Position numbers and translations under genes: made by a program. From NCBI GenBank assembly GCA_003427395.1, contig BFEA01000213.1:1863795-1885322 (forward strand): 21,528 nucleotides of DNA. Direction: 5' to 3'. Source of the DNA: Chara braunii (taxonomy: Eukaryota > Streptophyta > Charophyceae > Charales > Characeae). Within the stretch, counting starts at the first letter, position 1. The number at the start of each line of letters is the position of its first letter. Below the pieces are notes generated by a model. That model saw nothing but the letters and a program-made list of their open reading frames with translations, had not been told where the DNA came from and searched no databases. This document shows positions 1 to 8,690 of the stretch, piece by piece.

Positions 1-22
1 TGTGTGTGTGTGTGTGTGTGTG
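1..22. repeat. (TG)11 microsatellite at window edge
   Basis: Uninterrupted TG dinucleotides open the window and are probably cut by its left edge. No gene is associated with it. Confidence 0.95.
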
Positions 23-142
23 CACGACTTCCAAAATGGCAGGGCGGGGGCCTCGGCCCACATGCCAGCGATATAGTTTACTAGTCTGTGTGACAGTCGA
101 AGGCGGGAAACGAACGCGATTCAGCATGTGCGTTCGCCGCCT

Positions 143-434
143 GGGTCTAGGTCCGCTACTCTCCTCTGTGTGCAAAACCATCGTGCATATAGTGCAGATC
201 ATTGACAGATACACCTCCACAATTTTTTTTATTTTTTTTTTGGGGAAACGGACCACGATTTTCGCCTTTTTGCACATCCACGGTAGTGGGGCGAGCCCCT
301 TTGTGCGCAGTTGGGCGTCGCTCCACTACTCTCGACCCGCACAAAAGACAAAAAATCATGGCAGTGTATCTTTCCGTGTTCTAGCAGAATATTCACTCTC
401 GTTTTGCACATTTCGATAGTAGTGGAGCCAGGCG
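143..434. repeat. Cluster of four related ~35-bp motifs in alternating orientation
   Basis: A motif that begins TTTTGCACA or similar and ends in GTAGTGG.GCGAG.CC recurs four times. It lies on the plus strand at about 264-298 and 399-434, and on the minus strand at about 143-178 and 313-347. The order is minus, plus, minus, plus, so the DNA could fold into one or two imperfect hairpins. Copies differ at several positions. A T-rich tract (221-241) separates the first two. The short open frames seen here in several frames follow from the inverted symmetry and are not gene candidates. It may be a remnant of a foldback or MITE-type element. Confidence 0.5.
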
Positions 435-544
435 CTTTATTGGACGGACATCCTTTGGGTGTAGGCGCAGCCAGAGGACGGCAGCCCACAGAAAAGCAAA
501 AAACAAGAACGCCCACTTTTTTTATTACTTTGTTTTTCCCCTTA

Positions 545-872
545 TAGTCTCAGGTGAAGACGAAACGAGACCTACAGCCTTGCTCTGGCACCACAACTGA
601 CGTAATATAGCACTTACCAGAGGGCTTTCCTCGTCAGAAGCAGCGTCACGACTGTAAGATCAATACCAACCAATACACTGTGCGAACGACTCAGGGGTGG
701 CCGGGAGTGTACCACTCTGCGGGACCGATGCGCTCGACACCGTGTCCGCTTGGGACCTAGATCGGCGTGGTATGGTCCAGGAACAATCTTCTAGCCAGGT
801 GACGGGGTCGACCTCCGGAGGGGCCTGAGGGGCTAGGCGGGCTATCTGCTCGGGAGCCAGGGATCTCTAAGG
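545..872 (-). pseudogene. Weak coding-like relic, unrecognised
   Basis: On the minus strand a single frame stays open from about 872 down to 545 except for one TGA at 660-662, giving roughly 66 plus 38 codons. The translation has mixed composition with Trp, acidic and Ser residues (for example PPEVDPVTWLEDCSW early on) and ends near a T-rich tract. It has no clear start codon and I recognise no family. It lies immediately beyond the 3' end of the LINE relic on the same strand, so it could be part of the same or a neighbouring dead element. A chance open frame in GC-rich DNA is also possible. Confidence 0.25.
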
Positions 873-906
873 GAGGCAAGGGGTGAATAGTAATCATTTA
901 ATCCAT

Positions 907-1528
907 TCAATGGTCAGTGCCTTGGCTGAAATATCGGGTCCAAAATCCCAAAGCTCCCTTATCCTTTGGTTGTGTAACCGCTAGCCAGGCCACCCTATTA
1001 ATCACATTCTGAAGATTGCAGTTTCCTTGCCAAAGCAGCGCAGTGGCCTGCCTATTTAGTGTTCTAACCGACCGCGTTATTAATGGTCAGCACTCTGCCG
1101 ACCAACGATGTGTGTTTGTCATTCCATTGCGCCATTTTTTCCAGTGCTGGTTTCAAGATCCAATCATCATTGGAGGCAGGCCTACCCAATGCAGTCATCA
1201 TGATCCTTAGAACCCTTATCGGGCCTGTTTCCGGTAGCCATTTAACCCTAGGCTGTTCCGGTGGGCGCACCCTGTGGTGATGAATCCACCACCCTAGTGT
1301 CTTGTTACCCCAATTGATTGTCATGTCAAACACATATGTGAACCGGTCCATAAGTTTCTGGATTTCCTCCATGTTCTCGGGGGAAGCATCCACCATGACA
1401 GTCAAGTCATTTGCAAACATAGCGCACGCGGAGATTTCCTCCTTAGGGATGACAGACAACTGAAGTTTCCTGATGTCTTCATTGGTGCGAAGGTTTTGGC
1501 CAACGCTTCTGAAGATAGAAATAATCAC
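907..1528 (-). pseudogene. LINE (non-LTR retrotransposon) reverse transcriptase fragment
   Basis: The minus strand encodes the C-terminal half of a non-LTR reverse transcriptase. In order I see the catalytic box as FAND (1406-1417, where the family has FADD), then a PENMEEIQKLMDRF helix, the TINWGNKT motif, a P.RVLRI segment, an ALEKMAQWNDKHTSLVGRV segment and TINN. After a frameshift between about 1064 and 1040 the frame resumes with LLWQGN, RVAWLAV, QPKDKGALG and a stop at 907-909; this matches the conserved W.G...RV.W..V..PK..GGLG region that follows the LINE RT. The upstream endonuclease and fingers domains are absent, as expected for a 5'-truncated copy. The Asp-to-Asn change in the catalytic box and the frameshift show that it is dead. 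The clade is not assigned. Confidence 0.8.
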
Positions 1529-2358
1529 AATGCAGTTAGAGGTTTACATCTCGTAGCATAACCACATCGTAAAGGAGCGTGAAGAGCCTTCACGCTACAG
1601 ACCTTCTCCTCTACTACTCAGCCAGTTTCGAGAGTTGCCGCCCTACTTCAATAAATACTATCCTTACTCAATTCTAGGTCCCCGGTGGCTCGTACTTCGG
1701 CGTTTGTGACGAACCACTTTCTGTAATACGCGATTTTCTGCGCGGTTGCAATGAGGGTTCCTAAGCTGGGAAAATTGGGCCAATTACAGGAGATCGGGAT
1801 CAGTGGAAAATCGCATCAGTGTCCTCGCTTTTTCGTCCTTTTTTCGTCGCTTCGTGTCGGATGATCGGGTTCGGAGCCAGGTGTGTCTTGGGAAGGCCAG
1901 TGGATTGATTGGTCGGATGGTTGTTTGGCGCGCTGCCACGCGTGCACGCGATTAATAAAAGTTGACGTCGTTTCTTTCGCTTCGGTTTTCGATCTTTTTG
2001 GGCGCGGACACCGCGCGGGAAATTGCTTTGTTCCTTTTGAATTTTCTTTTGAATTTTGTCGAGCCCCCAATGGCTCTCGGAATTTCGGACTTTCCTTATG
2101 AATTTGTGCTTCTTTTTGCTTTTTCGCATTAGATAGGAATTTAGGAATTTAGTAATTAGAATTTTTCCTGCCACGCGGCGCCTTTTGTTTACGCGCTTCT
2201 CCTGCGGCTGCAACGGTACTATGATTAGTAGGCGCCCTTAATTGCGTGTGTAACTGTAATTTTGGGCGGGCGCCACTGTAACTGTATCTTTCGTCTTGCA
2301 CTTCGTCTTTCCCCCCCTCCCTCTCTTTCCTTTGCTGAAATTTCGAAAGTCGCGGCTT
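1529..2358. other. Unassigned intergenic DNA
   Basis: About 830 bases with no gene I can support. The first third is of mixed composition. From about 1740 the DNA becomes rich in short T runs and in words such as TTTTCG, GAATTT and GGAATTTAGGAATTTAG (near 2131-2150). A minus-strand open frame here (1800-2213) is Lys/Arg-rich, reflects the T-rich composition and has no recognisable domain. Confidence 0.5.
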
Positions 2359-2417
2359 GCATGATCGGATCGATGCGTGGAGAAGGGTTACGTCCCCCAC
2401 GCCGCGGCCGATCATGC
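2359..2417. promoter_or_regulatory. Large imperfect dyad upstream of a TATA box
   Basis: The arm at 2359-2380 (GCATGATCGG, a variable centre, then GCGTGG) is mirrored at 2397-2417 (CCACGC, GCGG, CCGATCATGC), with a 16-base spacer. The outer 10 bases and the inner 6 bases of each arm pair perfectly, and the 6 bases between them differ. It lies 75-135 bases upstream of the TATA box at 2493. It could be an operator-like protein-binding dyad of the promoter, or the stem of a small foldback insertion. Regulation is inferred from position only. Confidence 0.4.
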
Positions 2418-2492
2418 AGAATGTAGGCGCTCCCTCTCTAATCCTCACTCNAAGTCCTAGTAATTCCGCGTTCTTCGCACATGCATGCACGC

Positions 2493-2499
2493 TATAAAT
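2493..2499 (+). promoter_or_regulatory. Candidate TATA box
   Basis: TATAAAT lies in otherwise GC-rich DNA, downstream of the dyad at 2359-2417 and about 1.56 kb before the retroelement primer-binding site. If real, transcription would start near 2520-2530. It could be the promoter of a long 5' LTR or an unrelated promoter; I could not find a matching LTR to decide. Three ambiguous bases (2451, 2518, 2532) surround it. Confidence 0.4.
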
Positions 2500-2591
2500 T
2501 TCGGCTACGCGATTAGTNAGCTCTCTTAACCNGTTGTTGAAAGCTCGGGGTTGCGCGATCAGGAAGGGTCGACACACGAGCGAAGTAAGAG

Positions 2592-2597
2592 GTGAGT
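2592..2597 (+). other. Candidate 5' splice site
   Basis: AG followed by GTGAGT matches the eukaryotic donor consensus and lies about 70 bases after the start expected from the TATA box at 2493. A leader exon joined to an acceptor before gag (a GAGCAG ends at about 4203) would be consistent, but that acceptor has no strong pyrimidine tract. Low confidence. Confidence 0.25.
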
Positions 2598-2599
2598 AG

Positions 2600-3377
2600 A
2601 GTCGGAGTTGGGCGACCTGACGGGCTGGTGCCGAACGCGCGGGATTGACGTGGGCCACGACGGACTGTGGGCACGGGCGAATCCGACGGGTGCGGGAGGA
2701 CTAAGCGGGGTGACAACCTCGTGGGTTGGTGCGTGACGACGGACTGTCCGCATCGGAGAGAGAGAGAGAGGAGAAGAGAGTTGAGGTTGATGGACGTGGA
2801 TTTGCTGTTTCTTTGTCTCTTCTCCCTCTTCATCTGTGTACATACATTTTGATTGCGGCTCCGGGCGGTTTGCCCGTTCTTATCTTCGTTTCGGCTCTCT
2901 GGAATCTGGACTTGGGTTTTTGCTCACACCTGTCCTTGCGATTGCATTATGTGTAAGATTGTCGAACGTATGGATGCATAAATGTCATGCCTGCTTGCCT
3001 ATCTCTTTTGCGGAGAATCCCTGCCCTTGCTTTTTGTTTGTGCCGAATCTTTGCTTGCACCGGATGCAGCGATAGATGGGATAAGAATCTGGCCCCGATG
3101 TCGATTTCGTTCTCGTTTTTGCTTGTCCCATGATGAGGTCGTGGTATGATTGCATCTTTCATAACCGAGACTTACGAAGCAATTAGGCGATTCGAAGTCC
3201 GTCCCCGCGAGCGCCGCACGAGAACACGTGTAAACGCGATCCGAGTCGCGCCTTTACACGCATTCCCATGCGTCGACTCGTTCACCCCGAAAGGAATCAC
3301 GGCGGAACCATCATCCCGTACGAGCACGCTGAGGTGCCACTGAGTCGGCCTGTCCTACACGTGCTCGTGCGCGGTGA
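2600..3377. other. Leader-like GC-rich region without a supported gene
   Basis: About 780 bases of mixed GC-rich DNA. It contains a (GA) run at 2755-2770 and two copies of a GACGGACTG word (near 2659 and 2738). The frame from 3268 to 3414 is open and ends at an ambiguous base followed by TGA, but I recognise nothing in it. It would be untranslated leader or LTR if the TATA box at 2493 drives the element. Confidence 0.4.
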
Positions 3378-3884
3378 CGATATCCCGACCCGCGCTATCC
3401 CATCGACAATGATACNATGACGCGATCTTGGGGCTCAGACTCGTCCTATGACCCGGACTATTTCACCCCTATAATAAACGAGCTCATAAGGACCCGATAC
3501 CCTTGTCACACGGAGAATCGGCTATGTCCGCGGGAATTCCACTGTGCCACCACTAGCGACCCTCGACGCTCCGATTTCCCTTCCCCCGACCACACCTACT
3601 ACTTCACCCACGTGGGGTTCGTTGACATCACCACCAGTTTCCCTCCTTTCCGCCTCCTTCTCCTGTATCATCAACTCAGTGTCGTTCCGTGGCCGGCCAT
3701 AGCCCCCTATTGGCCCAACACGTTTTGCGTAAACTGTCGACGCAGCGGCGCACAAAGAACCCCGGAATTCCGAAGGCCCAACCCAGCTACGCGGCGGCCT
3801 GCGCCACGTGGCGGCCCCCGACGGCCTTACTTTTCAGGACCATCCCCACCACGGAGGAATTTTCCCGTAACCCGTCGCGCGTAG
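3378..3884 (+). CDS. Hypothetical open frame upstream of gag
   Basis: One plus-strand frame is open from 3378; the first ATG is at 3417, directly after an ambiguous base at 3416, and the stop ends at 3884 (155 codons from that ATG). The N-terminal part is of mixed composition with Asp, Tyr and Cys residues (WGSDSSYDPDYF), a short hydrophobic stretch lies in the middle, and the last 45 residues are Pro/Arg-rich with a CVNC pair. I recognise no family. It ends about 170 bases before the primer-binding site, so it would lie in the 5' LTR or leader. It may be a chance frame in GC-rich DNA. Confidence 0.25.
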   Translation, partial: RYPDPRYPIDNDXMTRSWGSDSSYDPDYFTPIINELIRTRYPCHTENRLCPREFHCATTSDPRRSDFPSPDHTYYFTHVGFVDITTSFPPFRLLLLYHQLSVVPWPAIAPYWPNTFCVNCRRSGAQRTPEFRRPNPATRRPAPRGGPRRPYFSGPSPPRRNFPVTRRA

Positions 3885-4055
3885 TGTCCCGGCCCCTTCG
3901 GACTGTGAGACCCTTGCGCGCGTACCCCTCGGTCGCCTAATTGCGTTCATACCCCTAAAGACTCCCCCACTTCCCCAAAAATCCTTGGCACACCCCTTTT
4001 CGCACTTCCAGGCCCACACTCCACTTTGATCAGGAAGTCGCGCTGGGCGTGATGT

Positions 4056-4067
4056 TGGTATCGGAGC
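4056..4067 (+). other. Putative primer-binding site of the retroelement
   Basis: TGGTATCGGAGC matches the plant-type initiator Met tRNA primer-binding site TGGTATCAGAGC at 11 of 12 bases. The one difference (G for A) would still allow a G:U pair with the tRNA. It lies 154 bases before the gag start, a usual position for Ty3/gypsy elements. The 5' LTR would end just upstream, but the preceding bases (GATGT) do not give the usual CA end. Confidence 0.5.
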
Positions 4068-4209
4068 CCGACACGTGGCTAGGGTCTTAGGATTGATAGC
4101 ACGTTAATTAGGCGACCTGGCTAAGCGTGGGCGACCTCGCCCTCGGAACGCGCATAGATGCGACCCTATCGTCACCAGAAGCAGATCGGCTAACCGACGA
4201 GCAGCCAAT

Positions 4210-5546
4210 ATGGCTGCCAATGTGCAAAATCCGGTTCCGCAACAAAATGTTAATCTACCTTATCAACCTGCCCCACGTGTACGAGCTCCCATGACGCCAC
4301 CTGATCTCTATTTGTTCGATTCCGCACACCATCTCGCAGCAGCATGGCTGGCCACACTTAGAGCCCAACAGTATACCGACAACGAAGCACAAATCAACAT
4401 TCCGGCTCGAATGGGTGGAGATGCCCATCATTGGTTTAGTACCTATGTATGGGTGGATCTCCCGACCTTCGAACGGGATTTATGAACCGATTCGATTATG
4501 TCCACCCTGAGCAAGCGCTGTACATGATCAAGGATCGAGTGCAAAAACCGCTCGAATCCGTTGCGGAATATCGAAACCGGTTCTACAGAATGTTTGTAAA
4601 AATTGAACGAGGTGAGCAAGTCGGAAGAGATTTGTTCATTGACGGACTCCGCAGTCGAACGATAAGGGCAAAGTTGCGAAAGCAATTTTCCCCCATCACT
4701 CATACGCTACAACAAATTATGGCTGTTGCGGAAGAAATGGAACGGAAGTTCGCGGCGAACTTCTTGGAAGGAGAAGATTACCCTAGAGACGGAGATTCGA
4801 CCGAGCTCGCTCGAGCCAGAGCAGAGTTGGCTGCTTTACAGAACAAATTTGAAAACATGGGGTTCGTATCAAGACCTGTCACCTATATGGAACAAATAGG
4901 CCTCAAACGAGTAATCCTAAGTGAGACTCCGAGCATCTCTGCTCCTATGTTGCCCCCGCCCGTCAAGACATTACCCCCGCCACCGGTTGAGGCGCCTGTA
5001 CGATCAAACGAATCGGCGGCCATTTTCGAACTAACCAAAACCTTGATTAGCTTGATCCAGGAAAGCAAAAAGGAGCAGCAAGAGCACAATGCTCGGTTGG
5101 AAGCCATGATGAGGAACATGCGACCCATTGCGGTACGTGCCCCTCCGATGCAACAAGGATTAGCCCCGGCCCCTGCACTCGGAGGAGTCGCAAATAATCT
5201 GAATGTCTGTTACGCCTGTCATCAACCAGGCCATCTAGCCCATGATTGCCCCCACCGACCCCCGCAACAGCGAATCGGGGTCGCACCTATGGATGCGGCC
5301 CCCATTGCCAAAGGATCTGGACGAGTCGGAGCCCTAATGGAAGAAGTAGAAAGTGGGGGAAGTGCCCTGGCCACCACGGAAGAGGCCGCCGAACTGATCC
5401 CGCTAGATCAATATGTGTCGCTGGGATATCCTGGGCTTGGAATGATCGAAACAATCAGATCAGCGCCAGAACCAAAAGAGGTGGCGGAGTGGCAACCGTC
5501 CCTAGGAGAAATGGAGTCGGGAGGACCCAGCTTGGTCACAGGGTAG
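4210..5546 (+). pseudogene. gag: Gag (capsid and nucleocapsid), frameshifted
   Basis: Gag would form the virus-like particle and bind the element RNA. The ATG at 4210 (start MAANVQNP) opens a frame with a capsid-type segment including FDSAHHLAAAWLATL and GDAHHWF. Around 4465 the frame shifts by one and the rest of the retrotransposon gag domain continues at 4470-4750 (FMNRFDYVHPEQAL, VAEYRNRFYRMFV, LFIDGLRS). A coiled-coil-like Glu/Arg region follows at 4730-4860, then a Pro-rich linker. The zinc knuckle C-x2-C-x4-H-x4-C is intact at 5208-5249. The frame stops at TAG 5544-5546, but the same frame stays protein-like beyond it, so this may be a nonsense mutation or a leaky gag-pol stop. This copy cannot make full-length Gag without frame correction. 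Confidence 0.9.
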
Positions 5547-6682
5547 ATCGATGTATTAAACATCATCCGAGCTTTGGACCATCGAATTCCCCTTCCGATT
5601 GGTCATCTGCTCTCGATCTCCGAGCAAGCCAACGAGCAAATGTTACAGCATTGCAAAGCGAACCGAAAGTGATTCGCCCTTGCCCGAACCCCGAACGCGA
5701 AAGCCAAAAGCCCCGCGCTCGAAGAAAACCCCGCAAGTACTTCGGATCCGATACGGGTAGGTTTAATCCAGAAAGATGATCATTTCCTGCGGATTAAACC
5801 AATTCCGTGGAAATCCGCTGAGTGTGATATGGAATTTGGGGAATTCTCTACAATGCTATTATAGATTCGGGAGCAGCTGTGTTGGCTATCTCACTGAGGG
5901 TGGTCGAAAGAGCAGGTAGGAAAAACGACTTGATCACGCTTTCTGAGAAAGATCAGCTCGTTTCGGCTAACGAAGAAAGAATTAAAACCGTGGGAAGAAT
6001 GACCAATGTCGCTTTCCGATTCGGTAAGGTGCATGCGCTTGGGGATGTCGTAGTACTAGATGTCAATACGTACGACGTTCTCTTCGGACTTCCCGCTCTT
6101 GTGGCATTACGAGCAAACCTGGATTTCGAACGACGATCGATTGTCCTCTGAAATACAGGAGGAAAGCCCTACGTTGTGCCCATGCGATTGACCCTTCGCA
6201 CTACTATTAACGCGGTTCCCCGGGTTTCGCCGATGATGGCAGGGACTCTCCGCATAATCTCCTGGGGGAAATCCCTAGAAGGAGAGTCGTCAACAGATGA
6301 TGCGGAAAGCAGTGATGAGGATGATCCGGAGATCTTGAAATTAGCACGCCAACGTGTTTGTTACCCGCCACCCAAAACGATAGCAAGAACGATGCAATTA
6401 ACCAGCCGAAAAATTCAAAGGACCAAGGCGATAATCTTGGGTGAGCCCCTCGTGCAGATTTCGAGGATGGCCGATTCTTTGGAACCCCTTCAAACTCTGT
6501 ACGAAGGAATCACCCCTCTCCTCGCCCGGTACAGCGACAAGAAGCATTACTGTGACGTTACGGATCTACCCAAGTCCTTAGTAACCCCGGCCAAAGAAGT
6601 GAGATTGTTACGCTTGGGGGCGGAAGCAAGCTCTCTGGAACCCCCTGGGCGTTTTGAAGCAGAAACAGACGGACTGGGATAA
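5547..6682 (+). pseudogene. pol: Retropepsin-like aspartic protease and linker of Pol
   Basis: This region would cleave the Gag-Pol polyprotein. Directly after the gag stop the same frame reads a Pol N-terminal linker (ALDHRIPLPIGHLLS), is cut by TGA at 5670, and shifts by one base near 5837. The next frame enters YNAIIDSGAAVLAIS, whose DSGA (5864-5875) is the catalytic aspartate motif. The flap and second half follow (VVVLDVNTYDVLFGLP near 6050-6095) and resemble clan AA proteases. TGA at 6149-6151 interrupts the frame; it then resumes as NTGGKPYVVP and runs through an acidic stretch (6290-6335) to a stop at 6680-6682. About 280 residues of linker separate the protease from RT. Confidence 0.85.
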
Positions 6683-8454
6683 AGATCGCAACTAAGGAAG
6701 TGCCATGGCAGGATGTTTGTGACGGGATTACCCCGGAAGGACACGTGGCAATCAGAGAAGAAGATGCTCAGATGATGGCCACGGTGTTCTCCTGGCGATC
6801 AGATCATTCATTCATCTCGGCGCCTCCAACCGATTTGGCAAAACAGGCGAACACGAAACAGATTGACGTTCGGATCTGGGACCAACTTTTTGAACTACAC
6901 GTCCCACAATATGTGCCGGATGAAATCCACCGGGTAATTGCAGATATTCTTACAGAATATCAAGGAGCGATTAGTGTGTCAGACACTGACATTGGGCTTT
7001 CATTAGTAATCCAACATGAAATTCAGACAGGAAATCATTCCCCGATTCATTGCAAACCTTATCGTTATTCCTTGATTGAACACGAAAAGGCTCTCGAGCG
7101 ACTTCAGGAGTTCAAAGCCAGCGGTTGGATTGAACCCGCTACTGGACCCTGATCCTTTCCTGTAGTGTTAGTACCGAAGAAGAGCGGAGCGATTCACATT
7201 TGCATTGATTATCGCAAGCTGAATGAAATCACGATCAAAGATATGTATCCCCTCCCCCGGATTGATGATTTGTTGGATGCGATCGAATGCGCTAAATATT
7301 TCAGTAAGTTTGATATTCGGCATGACTTCCATCATATTCTGGTAAAGGAAGAAGATCGGTCGAAGACAGCCTTTGTGTTGTTTGAAGGCATGTGGCAGTG
7401 GATTCGGTGTCCGATGGGGATTTGCAATGCGCCTGCCACGTTTCAGTGAGCGATGAACATGACGTTCTAAAACTTCGTCAGCAAGACACGGCTGACGCAA
7501 GGAATGATTAACTTCTGTGTGATCGTGTACATGGACGACATCCTGGTCTATTCGAAAACCTATCACGGGCACGCGCAACACATCGAATGGACATTGGGTG
7601 CATTGAGAGACGCTGGGTTCAAGATTGCGCTTGAGAAGAGTGAATTTTTCCTTTCGGAAATTTCCTTCTTGGGATATGTCGTGACACGTGGAGGATTGCG
7701 GCCAGACTCGAGAAAAGTTGCGGCGGTGAAGGAAGCTCCGGTTCCCACATCACTAACGCAGGTTCGAGCCTTCTTGGGACTGGCATCGTACTACCGGCGC
7801 TTCATCAAGGGCTTTGCCGCGATTGCACGACCACTAACGAATCTGTTACGGAGGGACCAGCCTCTCAGCTGGGACGCGGAGTGCCAGCAGGCCTTTGCAA
7901 CCCTCAAGGACACTCTGGCGATGGCCCCTATTTTGATTCGACCAGACCCCTCGAAGCAGTTCATTCTCATCACGGACTGGCAACCGGAGGCTATTTCCGC
8001 TATTCTAGCGCAGAAGGGGAACGATGGTCGCGAACACGTCATCGAGTACGCGTCACGAACCGTGCCGGACGAACGAAAGAACGACTCAGCACCTCAAGGC
8101 GAATGCTATGCGGTGGTCTGGGGAATCCAACACTTCCATCCGTATCTCTACGGACAGAAGTTTCGCCTCATGGCGGATCACGAGCCTCTGCTAGCTTTGA
8201 AGAAGCTCACCAACTACACGGGCATGATTGGCCGTTGGGCGGTGCAACTGCAAGAATACGACTTCGATATCGTCCATCGAAAGACGGAGCAACACGGCAA
8301 CGCGGACGGGCTGACACGCCTGCATCGACCTGCCAAGGTACCAAAGGGCGAGGAAATTACATCGTCGAAGGAGCCGGACCTGACCAACGAGACTAAGTAC
8401 GGACAAGTGGCAGTCCTCCCACGTGGCAAGAAGCAAAACGGTGGCGATGGGTGA
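6658..8454 (+). pseudogene. pol: Reverse transcriptase and RNase H of Pol
   Basis: RT copies the element RNA into DNA and RNase H removes the RNA strand. One frame holds the whole region, with stops at 7150 (TGA), 7447 (TGA) and 7468 (TAA). Visible RT motifs in order are GWIEPATGP, PVVLVPKKSG, CIDYRKLNEIT, YPLPRIDDLL, CPMGICNAPATFQ and the catalytic YMDD (7528-7539), then FFLSEISFLGYVVT and the thumb motif FLGLASYYRRFIKGFA. The FD..HDFHH segment near 7312-7335 departs from the usual FDLRSGYHQI. RNase H shows its acidic residues: Asp in TDWQ (7975), Glu in GECYAVVW (8101), Asp in ADHEPLLALK (8176) and Asp in NADGLTR (8305). All RNase H catalytic positions remain although RT is nonsense-broken. 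Confidence 0.95.
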
Positions 8455-8690
8455 CGGAGGTAACCCCACTACCCCTCTCTCCCCCCCTTCCTCTTCGTCT
8501 CTCCTCTCCCTNCCTGACAAATTTTGNNATTTTTGCNAAGCCATCTCCCNCGTATACTCGNTCTCNACGTGTCCTAANGGGGAAGGGTATGTCGATTGGA
8601 TAGATTGTCGACAGTGCGTCGCACGAGCCCATGGCTCGTGCATCCAATACAGAAACGATAGTAAACCGTGGTTGTGCCCCTTGTGCCGGA
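8455..8690 (+). pseudogene. Pol linker with PHD-like C4HC3 zinc finger
   Basis: After a frameshift between RNase H and this region, the frame used at 8423-9043 reads a Pro/Ser linker and then a Cys/His cluster at 8525-8686. The order is a probable Cys (TGN, 8525) x2 Cys (8534), about 23 residues, then DCRQC, x4, His, x2, Cys, 11 residues and CPLC. The core YVDWIDCRQCVARAHGSC resembles the W-x-x-C-x-x-C-x4-H-x2-C core of PHD fingers, which often read histone H3 tails. Eight ambiguous bases at 8512-8578 hide residues around the first pair. A RING-like or unrelated zinc ribbon is an alternative. Its position between RNase H and integrase is not standard for Ty3/gypsy. Confidence 0.6.

Noticed and set aside
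1800-2213. Lys/Arg-rich minus-strand open frames
   Set aside because: Composition follows the T-rich plus strand. There is no domain and no good start context.
2149-2658. 169-codon minus-strand open frame over the TATA region
   Set aside because: It runs through the dyad, TATA box and three Ns, and has Arg/Ala-rich composition without a recognisable family.
4128-4141. GGGCGACCTCGCCC hairpin in the gag leader
   Set aside because: The six-base stem is too short and too GC-typical here to call a packaging or regulatory signal.
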